This document shows, piece by piece, positions 46,221 through 57,130 of a stretch of DNA of 64,000 nucleotides. Each line of letters opens with the position of its first letter. Within the stretch, counting starts at the first letter, position 1. The position numbers and the translations under genes are program-made. The DNA is from Agrypnia vestita. Its lineage: Eukaryota > Arthropoda > Insecta > Trichoptera > Phryganeidae. The stretch spans positions 1-64,000 of the forward strand of contig JADDOH010010144.1 of assembly GCA_016648135.1 (NCBI GenBank), written 5' to 3'. Under the pieces are notes generated by a model. It saw nothing but the letters and a program-made list of their open reading frames with translations. It was not told the origin of the DNA and did not search any database.

Positions 46221-46878
46221 CGTGCAGATCGAAGAGGAGTGGGAAGAATTAGAAAAAAATGAGATGAGTTATTGTGTGGGAAGGCTTGATAGATAATATA
46301 TCTCCTTGTAGTTCGTGCTTTTATAGAACGTTTTGGGCTTATGTTCAGTCCATATATATACATTTTCTACAGTCCATATATATATATACATACAAACTCC
46401 TATATTGCCAATGCCCATAAGTGGAGGTATCATAGAGTAAGCGGGGCAGAAAATGCTACTTTTATCTCATTGCTGTCACTTGACCTATTGTGCGCAAGCG
46501 ACGTAAATTAATCCCGTGTGGCGGCGCTGATTGGATGTCAAATATCATAACTTTTTGATAGCTTTCATTTTATATAAACGGTAGTTTTGCTTTGTTTTGT
46601 GGATTTAAGGCTAATTAATTTTGAAAAATGGCTGATTGTTATGGTGATTAGAGTTCGAGGAGTTCGAAAATGAATTGTGGAATAACAATGCCAGAATAGC
46701 TGGGGTAACAATAGAAAAGAACGCTTTGTGTAACCAAGTATTTGATAGAAAAATAAAGTATTTGATAGAAAAAATAATTCAAATCAGTTCATTAATTTGT
46801 AATAAGCAAATCAATAAAAATATTTAAATAAATGAACCTAACGCACTGACTATGCACTGACAGATATCACGCTCAGCC
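46221..46878. other. No gene seen
   Basis: Around 46535-46635 a CCAAT-type ATTGG, TTATATAAA and a short ATG frame (ATGGCTGATTG, stop after 7 codons) occur in promoter-like order, but no downstream coding region exists. Confidence 0.3.
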
Positions 46879-46879
46879 T

Positions 46880-47065
46880 CAATTCTCGGACTGGGCATAA
46901 TGGCTCTACCACACGCCTAAGTATCACAACACTTTTGCCTGCGCAGGCCGGTTTGTATACGGAACACCGCGCATGTAGTTGGTAAAACTTTATGCCAGAA
47001 ACTTGCGCAGGCAAAAGTGTGGTGAAGTTTGTGCATGTGGTAAGGCCCATTAGACTCGAAGTGAC
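46880..47065. mobile_element. Inverted-repeat MITE-like element
   Basis: A perfect 17 bp inverse pair, ACACTTTTGCCTGCGCA (46929-46945 and 47004-47020), extends outward with mismatches for about 50 bp on each side (ATGGCTCTACCACACG against TGGGCCTTACCACATG). No TA or longer target duplication was recognised. Confidence 0.6.
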
Positions 47066-48985
47066 ACCGGTGAGACAAACATATATTTCTGCATTGTAGT
47101 GACTTATTCGCCTGTTTCCAGACCCTGCTGCTAGCAATATGGGAATATTACGTAGATGGTTCAGTCTTCCCGCGCATTATAAATTCTTTATGGTACATCT
47201 TTCTCTTGTCGTGCCGTATAATTTCTTAAAAGAGATCGCGTTCATATGTATTTTATCAAAGTCTGTTAAAATTAGCTCATTTATATTTTGCTCACCCAGG
47301 AGATCTTCCCCGTACGACTGAGGCTCCATTTTTTCCGTTCATTACTTCTGTTTTTTAGCATTGACAACTTTTTTAACTACGGTTCAAATTTATTCATTTC
47401 ACAAGCAACAACCGAGTGCTATTTCTCAAAAAAAAAAACAATTTTTGTTAAATACGGAAGACATGTTTTTATTATTTTACATGAAAGTAACATTTACCTG
47501 CTTCGGTGCTGAGATGATTGGAAAATAGTATCTTTATTAAATATAGAAAATACTGTATCCATACATACATCAAAAATTACTTAGGAGTATAATAAAATAA
47601 TGCTTTTATATCCCTCATATGAAATTTAGTTCTATAAAATAAGCGTGGAGTTAATCAGTGTAATGTCATTTCACATAATAAAACCACACTCAGTAAAGAC
47701 CCGTATTTATCTGTCCTATATACGCGGAATCATGAATTTAGGAAGAAATTTTAGTTTTATTAATTACACAAAGTCACTGACCCAGAATTTAATTGGAACA
47801 CTGTTCTAAAACTCTCACGAAATGTCTGTAGAATCTTCGCTGCATTTTTAATCTAATTTCGTAATTCGCGCTAATTATCCCTGCTGAATAAATTGTCTCT
47901 CATATACTGATACCCGTTACGCACACTGGTGCGCAGTAGCCAATTGATCTATTTTTATAGGTAATTTCCTTTCTCGCAATGTTAACAGAATTTACCAGAA
48001 CAGCCCCGTCGATTCGTACGGACCATTCGAGTAATTTTGATAGTTCGTAATTCTGTTGATTCTACCATCGCGTGACCATATTAATGTTAACACAACTAAC
48101 ATTTGATCGACATCTTTTTATGATTCCAGGAAGGTCGACCGTACTAAATGTTATATTATATAACATACTGTATTAATACGGTTCTCAAAGTTCACTGTAA
48201 ATATGCTTTATGCCTGTCAAAAATGTATTGTCCCTTTTTGTATTTTATTTATTTCCCTTACAGAACTAACACCCGTTATGGTTTTTCTTCTTCGTAGTTT
48301 TCCAATAAGGGGAATCTGTCATAAGCTGTCAGGCTGCATTTCGACCCTCTTCAGCAACTATATCCGAGGCAAATGTTGATTCTTAATAACAAATTGACAC
48401 CTCTCACGCGTCGGCCGAGATTTCCCGGCGCCTTATTCCGTCTTTATTTACTCCGTTTCTCTCTTGGGTGAATTGTTCATCAAACAAATAATAATTCGAT
48501 ACGTGAAATGGATGAAAGGATACGTGAAATGGCGGCGAGGCGCGGGGTCAAAGGGGATAGGACGGAGAAAAGAAACAGTCAACACGGTGGAGGCATCTCG
48601 AGAGAAAGAAAATAAGACAGGTATAGTTAATGAGACAATTGAAACGTGAAAAGGCGTCGAGACAAAATTTAGACGAATCTGAGGATGGGTAGTTAGTGCT
48701 GGCAAATATTGGGCCAAGCGACTAGCCGTCTTATCGAGTTTTTGTAACGAGCTCTTCAAGGACGACCCCCGGGAGAACTTGTCAAGTTGTAATAATCTCT
48801 AGTGGGTGTCGTTCTACAAGAGTCTAGTGCCTGAGTGTTTTAATCGCGCCCTTCAATGAGAAGGAACAAAAGAAATTTCCACGTCTTTATGATAAGGTTT
48901 TTAAGCAAATTAAAAAGCAATCACTATTTTATCAAATGGTTCGTCAGAAGGTTTTGAGCTAATCATTACAAAACTGTAAAAATAT
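47066..48985. other. No gene seen; GC-richer 48400-48800
   Basis: Open frames of 60-103 codons on both strands have no family pattern. 48400-48800 has mixed composition and might be regulatory. Confidence 0.35.
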
Positions 48986-49046
48986 TTATATAATTAAACG
49001 GATTAACTTAGTTTATCACCACTTAATTTTTAGTAAAAACCAACCG

Positions 49047-49067
49047 GTTTCGGAAACAACGTGCCTT
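49047..49067 (-). ncRNA. Hammerhead-like core at Penelope 3' end (49047-49073)
   Basis: Minus strand: CTGATGA, then AGGCACGTTGTTTCC, then GAAAC. Both conserved boxes are perfect. Stem II is weak: two G-C pairs after an A-C mismatch. A GGTTGGTT follows, so a short stem III is possible. Position some 50 bases behind the nuclease stop agrees with 43599 and 11137. Confidence 0.45.
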
Positions 49068-49125
49068 CATCAGTATACTTAATACTCATTACATTTTACA
49101 AATTATGAACAATCATACCTCGGTG

Positions 49126-49870
49126 TCAAGTGTCCAAATGGGGGTGTAAATACTTTTGAGGGGTGATAGGGTAATAGAGATAGGACTGTAAGTCCGATTT
49201 TTTTTGGTTATTTATAATACATTCATTATAATTTATAGATTTCTTAATTTCTAGTGCTTCTAAATTAGTTAAACGTCTACTTTTACTATCAATGTGAATA
49301 ATATCGACTCCTGTATTTTTATCAAAACTATGGTTATTCTCGATAATGTGATTGGTAAATTCGGAAAAATTTGAATTAATAAAGCATCTTATATGTTTTT
49401 TAATCCTAATATCAAAATAATGACTCATTTTTACAATATAAAAAGGACAGTCATTATATTTTAGTTTATAAACACCCGAGTGAGTCAATTTGTGATCTTT
49501 ATCTTTAACATTTCTCAGAAAGTAACCAATATTATTTTTTGTATAGAAAGCTGGTTTTATGGTGGGAGGGAGATTTTTGAGTATTCAATTGAAAAATTGT
49601 TTAAATATAAAATTCTACGCCATTGTTAAATATCATCGTTATTTTTACAATTATTTAATAAAAAATTGTGGCTATTCTATTAATTTTTTTTTTAAGAATT
49701 TTATCAGTCAAATAAGGAGAGTAACCGTTGATTGTAGATATTTATTTTATTATGTACAGCTCAGTAAGAAAATAATTATCAGACAATTGGACGTTAACAA
49801 GTCGGTGTATCGTGGAATGAAAAGTTTTTACCAACAATTAAGTGGTGATAAACTAAGTTAATTCGTTTAA
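49126..49870 (-). pseudogene. Penelope-like protein with GIY-YIG nuclease domain
   Basis: The minus-strand frame 49488-49126 reads THSGVYKLKYNDCPFYIVKM, IRIKKHIRCFINSNFSEFTN, HIIENNHSF and LTNLEALEIKKSI. This is a GIY-YIG domain in the Penelope form (GVY...FYI, R..KKH, final Glu in LEALEI). G of the usual YIG is V here. The frame is open upstream through YFLRNVKDKDHKLTHSG (to about 49570). Beyond that, decayed linker sequence runs to about 49870. The RT domain is absent. The nuclease would nick DNA for target-primed reverse transcription. Confidence 0.8.
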
Positions 49871-49876
49871 TTATAT

Positions 49877-50436
49877 TCATAACCACAAAGTAATAGCAAA
49901 ATACAATAATGTAAGAATATTTTTTTTAAGTTTACCGTCGAATAAAGGTACATTTGTTAATTTAAATATTGTATAACGACCGGTTTCAGCATATTCCACA
50001 ATTTAATCCGTATGTATGTTTAAGTTTGAACTAATTATCTTAGTACAAGTATCTACACGTATACACGCAAGAAACACCCCAGTGCCTAGCTCGGGGGCGG
50101 CGGAAGAGGCAATGGGAGGGAGCCCTTTATTTTGGATTTAGAACGTAGATAAAAGCGGGAAATGTTAACAAATTTTCATTTGTTAATTAGGTTATTTATT
50201 TAATATACTAACGAATATTAATTTTGTAAGGGATTTATAAAGTTTCAAAACGATTAACTTACAAATCTCTTATATTATAATACATTCGTAGGATTTCACT
50301 GCTTCTCAAATATCTTGTAGGTTATTCTGCCGAGGGTTTTCTCGCTGTCACAGCAAAAACTCACTCGAGGGCGAATTATCCAGCACAAATGTAATGCTTC
50401 GTTGTTCATGGGATGTAATCATGAAACTTTTGAAAT
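49877..50436. other. Nothing recognised
   Basis: Short GC patch at 50080-50130. Otherwise AT-rich. Confidence 0.4.
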
Positions 50437-50560
50437 GTAATCAGGCATTTACGGCCGTTCAGAATCTTTTATGTGTAGTTTTATGGGATATTCTGCCGTG
50501 TATATGTGACATCTCTGGCCAACGTTTCGGAACCCATTGCAAGTCTCATCATCAGGGCTA
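50437..50560 (-). ncRNA. Hammerhead-like motif with family tail, minus strand
   Basis: Minus strand: CTGATGA (50555-50549), stem around TTGCAA, GAAAC (50528-50524), then GTTGGCCAGAGATGTC and the tail inverse to TTTACGGCCGTTCAGAATCT (50452). A GTC behind GAAAC could be the cleavage site. Same family as 1694, 5228 and 26960, the only one with both full core and full tail. Confidence 0.45.
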
Positions 50561-50579
50561 ATGTGTTGAGTATATTTTG

Positions 50580-53500
50580 ATGTGTAGGTTAAGTACTGGC
50601 TTGCAATACCGTACCGAAGTCAGGCTTAATACATAATTATTGTAGTAAGAAATATAAGCATTATCTCATCCTATTGTGTTTAAAAATAATATGAAAGATA
50701 AAAAATATATGTGTATAGCAGTTCATCAATGAAGTGGGATGTTAGTTCTGTTTTTTATCATTGATATACTTACTAGAGACAATTTCCGGAAGAACACTTA
50801 ACAAGAACATTTAACAATAGTGGAGTCATTTCGAGTTTCGTGAATCGGTTCCTCACCAAATAGTCAAAGTGTTTTTTTTACTTTTCAGGGTCTCAGGGCT
50901 TTTTGTTTTTTAAATTAATGTTCTTAGTATAAGTTGGTTGTAATTTCTCTAGCATCAATCAATAGATCATTAAAACGTTTATGGGAGAGATGAGCTACCA
51001 AAAATATTTTCAGATTATTTTTATGAGTAATATCAAAGATCGGTTTTTGAATAATTTAGCTAATAATGTTAACTTCATCTGAAATATAAACGTGCAAATA
51101 ATACGAAAATTTTATAAAATTTTGTCAACGATGTTGCCAAATTCTTTACGTTATTTTCAAAATTTCCTTAATTTATTTCAAAAAGAGCTTCGTAAACGTC
51201 TGTAAATTGATACATTAAAAGAGTTATTGAATAGACTCTACTAGCATTGAGCGTAGACAGTGGCTATAAAAATGTTACCTGGGACGAGAGGAATTTTATA
51301 GTGTTTACGAAATTAAAAGAATTCAAGGAGTATAAAAGATCTCAATTCCATTTTTGTGCATCATGTGTTGCACGGTTTTGCACGTATACACGGCGAAAGC
51401 CTGGGTAGTATTTCGATTACAGCAGTTTCATAAGCTTAACAAGCGAAATAAATTTTTCGCATTTTCATCATCAGATGATTAAAACCGAAAGATATATTCT
51501 TAACGGAGTCGAAAACGGTTTGGTTATTTTGTAACATTTTCAGAAATTTCATTTGTCCATTTTAAATATTTGGGGGTTGGTGTGCGTGAAGAGACCCTTT
51601 GGTAAGGTCGAGAAGCTACCCCCAACAATGCTGCTTCTTAGAGTTGAATAAGGGTCACCACTCCGTTTTTGCCAGAGTCGGAGTTCTCTGATGTTGTGGA
51701 TGAGTCGCGATGATTTAATGGAATTTATTGACAAGTTTAAGTTACAGTTATGAATATATAATACGCAGAGTACAAGTATACAATGAGAAGTTAATCGGAG
51801 AGGGCTTCCGCCCGATATAGAGTTCTCCTAGAAGTGAAGGCGTTGGTTACATTGTGTAGGTGACTCCTTCAAATATATTAATATTCATGCAGAGCGAGCT
51901 ATTCAATATATGAAAGATGGCACTCATCCCTAATCTCGAATAGTAGTCGAGGCAAATATTGGTACACATTTATTAAAACAAGTCTTCCGGAGTTCTTCCC
52001 GGTATCCCTAGGGAATATATTGGAAGCTTTGCTTTTACATTTACGATATTTATAGTTTATTCATAAACTCATCCTTGGTATTTAAATGTGTTGATTTCGT
52101 GAATTTGCTCATGTTAGGTAGACTTAAAACACCCCCAAAATTAAGGAGAACTTGAATAATCTTAATGCCTATCGTACACAGAAACATTAATAAATTTTAA
52201 CATAACATAAATAAATTTACACTGCGGTATACTAGGAATAAGAACATTGTTTCCTTTGATTATATCCCAAACGACTCCCTCTTGAGCCATAAAACAGAGG
52301 CCAGGGATCTCTTGGTGTCACTTTGATTGTTAACTTACACTCGACAAACATTCTAATGGTCATAAAAGCCGCTGGCATTTTAAGCATCGTACTGCGAGCT
52401 TGTTAAACAAAACGAGCATCTTAAATAAAGAAAAATTCTTTTTCTTTACATCATCGAGGTATTTGGAATCCAAGGTCTGGTATTTAAAAAAATACGATCA
52501 TAGTTTTTTGATATCCACCGCAATTGCTAATAACAAATGAAACCTTTGCCGCTTTCACGAGCTGTATACGAAGGGCCATTTTACTGTTCAAGACGTCTAC
52601 ATTTCTATTCACCACAATAATTTTTCAAATTGCTCGCATGTATCTGTATCTACTATACACCTGGAGTTTTCAACACAAAAAAAAAACAATTCCTACTTAA
52701 TTCTCAACTCTATTTTTAACAATATTATATTTTAAACTAACAGAAAGCAACCTGCAGCAATGTTGTTGACCCCGCGAGGCCATAAATGATAGCCGCTACG
52801 TGTCTACAACCAGCGTCTTTGGCATGTATTTTGTGAAAAATAGATGTTCTTGCTGTACTGTACTCTGACTGAAATCTATTCCTTCGATGTTCTTGCATTT
52901 TACATACTCACCATTACCATACGCAGCCCTCCTACCCCTTGTAATCTAAATAATTTTTATTTTTATTCACGCAGTTTTTGTGCAAACTTATTTGTTATTT
53001 ATACAAGGATACTTTTTATCTGTTTAACCTCTGAATTACTCTTGTCGAAAATGTATTTTGGCCTACAATTCGGTTGATGGTTTTGAATTTATCGAGAACC
53101 ACACACAAGAACATTTCGATCAAAGGTATAATTGAATTTCCACACACGCGAGAATAATGGGTAACTGTGTACCGCAAACAAAGAAATAAATTCAAATATG
53201 TGAACTGACGGAGCACTTCTGATGTAAGTAGGTACATATTAAAAATTCAACATGAGCGTAGCCTTCCCGATGATATGTCATTACGAAAGGAATTGGCTGG
53301 CAATCCAGAAAGTACATTATTTACACCTTAATCGAACAATATTATATAACAAAAAATATAAATTTCAAATATTTTTAATATTAATTTCAATATTTACACA
53401 ATTTATATGTAAAATATTTATTTTTCGGTCGCTGGGGTCATTTTAATCCGTCAGAAATAAAACAACCACAATCTTATCTCGTTTTTTTGCAGACGTCTTT

Positions 53501-53885
53501 GCTATCGGTTTCGAAATTTTCTTCAAATTTTCCTTTGAGTTTATGCGCTTTAGCTAAAAAAATAAATAATCTTTTTATATTCATGTATCAGTATCAATAT
53601 CAGAAATTTATTTTTATTTTCTAGAAAATCAGCCTTAAAATTTGTTTTGTTTGAAATATAAAATAAACAACGTAATATAGGACCCCGTCTGCAACGCCAC
53701 CTGCCGTGCAGAGATGAGAAGAATAATACAGCCAGCCAGAATCACTTCGTACTTCAGAAATACGAAGTACTTCGCGGAAAATATTTGTGAGTAGTTGTGT
53801 CTGTCAGATTTACCGTGCAGATTTTACAGAGTTTCAAAGAATTTCAAGCAAATCCTTATCGTTGTGCTGTTTACTGTTTATTTTG
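50580..53885. other. AT-rich, nothing firmly recognised
   Basis: 51440-52140 has mixed composition and may be an old retroelement end: a minus-strand CTGATGA and GAAAA lie at 51460-51477, but the stem is poor. No coding motif, tail or TIR was found. Confidence 0.35.
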
Positions 53886-53889
53886 TTCT

Positions 53890-53955
53890 CGTGAGCACCT
53901 CAAGGAGCACGACACTGGCTTCCCGTACCAAGGGTTTTGGATTTGATTCTCAGTG
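53890..53955 (+). repeat. tRNA-like SINE fragment
   Basis: ACACTGGCTTCCCGTACCAA...GGATTTGATTCTCAGTGAG resembles the anticodon and T arms of a tRNA-derived SINE, with a worn B box (GGATTTGATTC, 53939-53949). The A box is not clear. Confidence 0.35.
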
Positions 53956-54530
53956 AGTTCACAATACACCTTTGTGATTAACTCAAGCCAGGAGTGTTAT
54001 TGTGACGTGTTTCGCTACAGTTGAGATGATCCAGCTAGATAGAGGGGTCTTCCTAACGTATTAACGATGAATTCTGTATTAATAATTGTATTAAAATGTC
54101 GATGCTTACTCGTCGCGAGTTGAAATTTAATTTTTAGCTATTACGTTCAATTGATTTGCCAACTCCTGGCCGCGGCTAACAACGTGATGAATCCTATGGG
54201 GTGACCCGTCAAAAATACGTCGTGGAAAATAATATTAAATAATATAAATTTCATTGTAATGAATAAAGTCATTTGCCGTATGATGTTAGTGAAAATAGTT
54301 GTATGGCTCGGGTGGCAACGGCTGAGGTCGACAGATACGCTGTAACTATAAAAGGATCGCGGAATAAAATATTATACCTTCTTGAAATATTAAAAATAAA
54401 GTATTCTATACAATATTCATACTCTGCCTGTGCTAACTATACATTTAACTAAAATATATATTATTAACTGGAAATAATTATTCTGTGAAAATTGCGCTTT
54501 TGAATGCTTTAACTAAAAATATTAACTAAA
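53956..54530. other. No gene; TTAACTAAAAATA-type words at the right
   Basis: 54440-54530 repeats TTAACTAAAA/TATTAACTA words also seen at 60965-61090, just before the second direct repeat. Confidence 0.4.
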
Positions 54531-55746
54531 AATAGCCACAGCTATACCATCCTGTCCGTCAGGGACGAAACATAAAACACAGTTATATTCCTAAAAGTGC
54601 TACCTCTTACGCGACAAAAATACCTATTGTAGTCGGGCTATGAATATGAACTATTTCCGCCTCATAATGGCGCCTGGAACCAATACTAAAAACCTCACTA
54701 GAAATAATAAATGCGACTAAATCTCGATAAATACAATATATACTATTCGTAATACGTCGTTGAATTGGCACATGAATCGTCTAATGGATGAAGGACCCCG
54801 TTGTGTATCGTAATAACTTCAAATTCTTTTATAGGAGCAGTGTGGAAACAATTGCATAATATTACGTAATAAAAACATCTAACGAACCTAATAATCTATA
54901 CATTTATGTTACAATAAAATACGTTCACCAGAAGAATTCGTGTATTAGAAATAAAACATATCCGTTTGGAAACAACCCAATAAAATCAATCGAACGGCAT
55001 AAAGAGGAGAAATTCACATATTAAATAACACTGAAACTAATAATTTTAAACACTTTATATTAACATATTCTTACCTTGAATGGTGTCGTCTTAGACGTGT
55101 ATGAACCTGTTCATATTAATTCCTGGGGAAAATAATACATATATTTGCTATCTACGAAATAAGACATTTTTGAAATGAAACTTCTTTATAAATAAGTAGA
55201 TAAGGTCTCGGGGATGGTTTGTTCGAAAGGATTCTACAACAGCCCGTGAGTTTATATGAAATAATAGTTTCTTTGAATGCTAAATTTTGGTTTTTTAAAC
55301 CCTCAGCATCTCTGCTGAGAGGGGTTGAGGCTCCGCGCCCGCCTAAACCCGGTGGCCGACTTCCTAAGTGACTAAACGGCCCCCCTTGTTCCTCCGGAAC
55401 TTACTGCATCCCGAGACTCTATCTCTTCTTTACGAGATGTGATCCCGTGACGCCCTTCTTTTAGGCTTATAATTGAGAAGGCCGTACTCTTTTGGTACGA
55501 GTTTCTGATGATGTGTGTTGTCTTGAGGCGCCTTTCTTTTAGGCCGGTGTTTGAAGAATCATGTACTCTTTTGGTACGAATTGATGACGACATTAGCCTC
55601 CTTTGCGGGCATAGTCAGCGATGTTACAAATTATTGTGCAATCTCATTATGCCTTTTCAGAATGGCGTCCCACGATTCTGCATCTTGCAACATTTACTTT
55701 GGTCAAATGTTAGGGTGTTAGTAACATATTTATAATATCCCAGCTA
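54531..55746. repeat. 1.22 kb direct repeat, copy 1
   Basis: Starts AATAGCCACAGCTATACC and ends TAATATCCCAGCTA. Copy 2 is at 61210-62429 in the same orientation. Features inside: hairpin CTCAGCATCTCTGCTGAG (55305-55322); two 70-80 bp subrepeats each with CTTTTAGGC and GTACTCTTTTGGTACGA (55450-55500, 55530-55580); a GC-richer stretch 55320-55400. Possible LTR, but no TG...CA ends, primer site or clear target duplication was seen. The 73- and 75-codon frames are not supported as genes. Confidence 0.9.
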
Positions 55747-56116
55747 TGCTGTTTGTTCTTATCAGTGCCAAATTCTTTTTCAATGGAACCTTCTTTGCCT
55801 ATTTAAAGCTACTGTAAACCATCTGCCTGTCATTCAAATGAAAAGTGTACAACTAATATAAATATAAGATTTGAAAGCGAAAGGGACTGTATATAATTTT
55901 TTCAATTAACTGAAAAGGTTCGATTCTTCATAATCGATTGAATGCCTCAGTAATCTCATTATTGTGTCTGCTAACCACTCAAGTTCCATCCTGTTATCAA
56001 TAATCCATAAGACGCCCCTTCCCCCACTTTGTTATCCTCCTTGCTTCCCTTACAATGGTACACTCCTAGTGTTCACCACCTCGCAACTCTATACTACTTT
56101 CCCCAGCATATACCTC
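55747..56116. other. Start of the interval between the direct repeats
   Basis: No primer-binding site complementary to a tRNA 3' end was recognised behind 55746. A C-rich run at 56010-56060 begins the tandem zone. Confidence 0.4.
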
Positions 56117-56117
56117 C

Positions 56118-56530
56118 CTTCCCCCAGAATATACTCCCACTAACACTCCCCACATCCCCTTCAAGCTATACAAACCAACTCAACCGAGTAAATATTAACT
56201 GTATATTTCTCCTATGAAATGCGAGCTACGATTAATCTGAAGTTCCAGAATTATGTTAACCTACGAATTAATGTACAATCTATTCATATAAACTTAACAA
56301 CCAGCTTCCTAATATAAAGAGCAAACCCTTCCCCCAAACTATACACACTCTTCTATTTCTAACTCGTTTCGTCCTGTTTTAACCGAGTGAATAGTCAACC
56401 GCATATTCCTACTATGATTGCAAACCGCGACAAAATTAACTCTTGTACCCCATCTGAGCTATGAACTCTATTCATATGCGCAATACATGTCCTCCTATGT
56501 AGAAACAGCCAATTGTCCTCAATATTCCAC
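56118..56530 (+). repeat. Degenerate tandem repeat of about 209 bp
   Basis: CCTTCCCCCA (56118 and 56327), AACCGAGT(A/G)AATA, CTCCTATGA/CTACTATGA and TCTATTCATAT occur in order in both units. A shorter relative starts at 56017. Confidence 0.6.
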
Positions 56531-56569
56531 GTATACTGTAATGACTGCCATAATTTATTGTTGGTGTAA

Positions 56570-57130
56570 TATGATGAAGAAGAGGAAGAAGAAGCCGCAA
56601 AAGTAGTGGATGACGACAGAAGAAGAAGAAAATGAATCCACCGAAAGGCATAAGATAAAGAAGAAAAGTCACAACCGAGTGTAGTAGTAGATAACAACGA
56701 AGAAGAAGAAGTTGAAAGAAAAATAAGAAGAAGACGCGAATGTAGCAGTAAGTAAAGAACAAAAGAAGACGAAGAAAAGACGTAGAAAAACAGTCGAAAA
56801 GTTTAAGATAAATGGAAGGAGACGAAATGAATGTAGTAATAGAAAAAGAAGAACATAAGACGAAGAAGTAGTTGCAACGTATTGTAATAATTGCTATTTA
56901 TAGAAGAGAAGGCGTTTGAAAAGTAAAGCATAAACGGTATGTATTCAAAGAAGAAGAAGACTAGAGTGAACGTAATCAATAAAAAAAAACCTTCGTACCG
57001 AAGAAGAAGAAGACGCTGTTGAAGTCAATATAACTAAAAGGGGGAAAGAAAAAATATATATATAACCGATAGCATATACGAATAAGAAGGAGACGAAGAA
57101 GAAGAAGAGGAAGAAAAGAGTAGGAACAAC
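56570..57130 (+). repeat. GAA-rich purine stretch
   Basis: About 560 bp of nearly pure purine on the plus strand, made of GAAGAAGAA blocks separated every 70-100 bases by words like GAATGTAGTAGTAG and ACGACG. The long minus-strand S/F-rich frames arise from it and are not genes. Confidence 0.8.

Larger units (their letters stand above)
48988..49876 (-). mobile_element. Penelope-like element with 40 bp inverted ends
   Basis: 48988-49027 is the inverse of 49837-49876 over 40 bp with one mismatch (ATTAAGTGGTGATAAACTAA). Between them on the minus strand lies a Penelope-type protein end, and just inside the left end an intact hammerhead-type core: CTGATGA (49067-49073) and GAAAC (49047-49051). 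The minus-strand order is protein, core, terminal repeat. The opposite end has the terminal repeat but no core. It appears 5'-truncated with a second terminal copy inverted at the break. Confidence 0.7.

Noticed and set aside
46535..46660. Promoter-like ATTGG, TTATATAAA, then ATG
   Set aside because: The frame stops after seven codons and no exon follows. AT-rich DNA gives such strings by chance.
51455..51485. Minus-strand CTGATGA ... GAAAA as a hammerhead
   Set aside because: No usable stem II and no GAAAC. Kept only as a remark in the gap entry.
55372..55735. 73- and 75-codon frames conserved in both 1.22 kb repeats
   Set aside because: They are conserved only because the DNA is nearly identical. 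The few differences include amino-acid changes in the minus-strand frame and show no bias toward silent sites.
56395..56762. Serine/leucine-rich minus-strand proteins
   Set aside because: Products of the GAA-rich purine stretch read in antisense.
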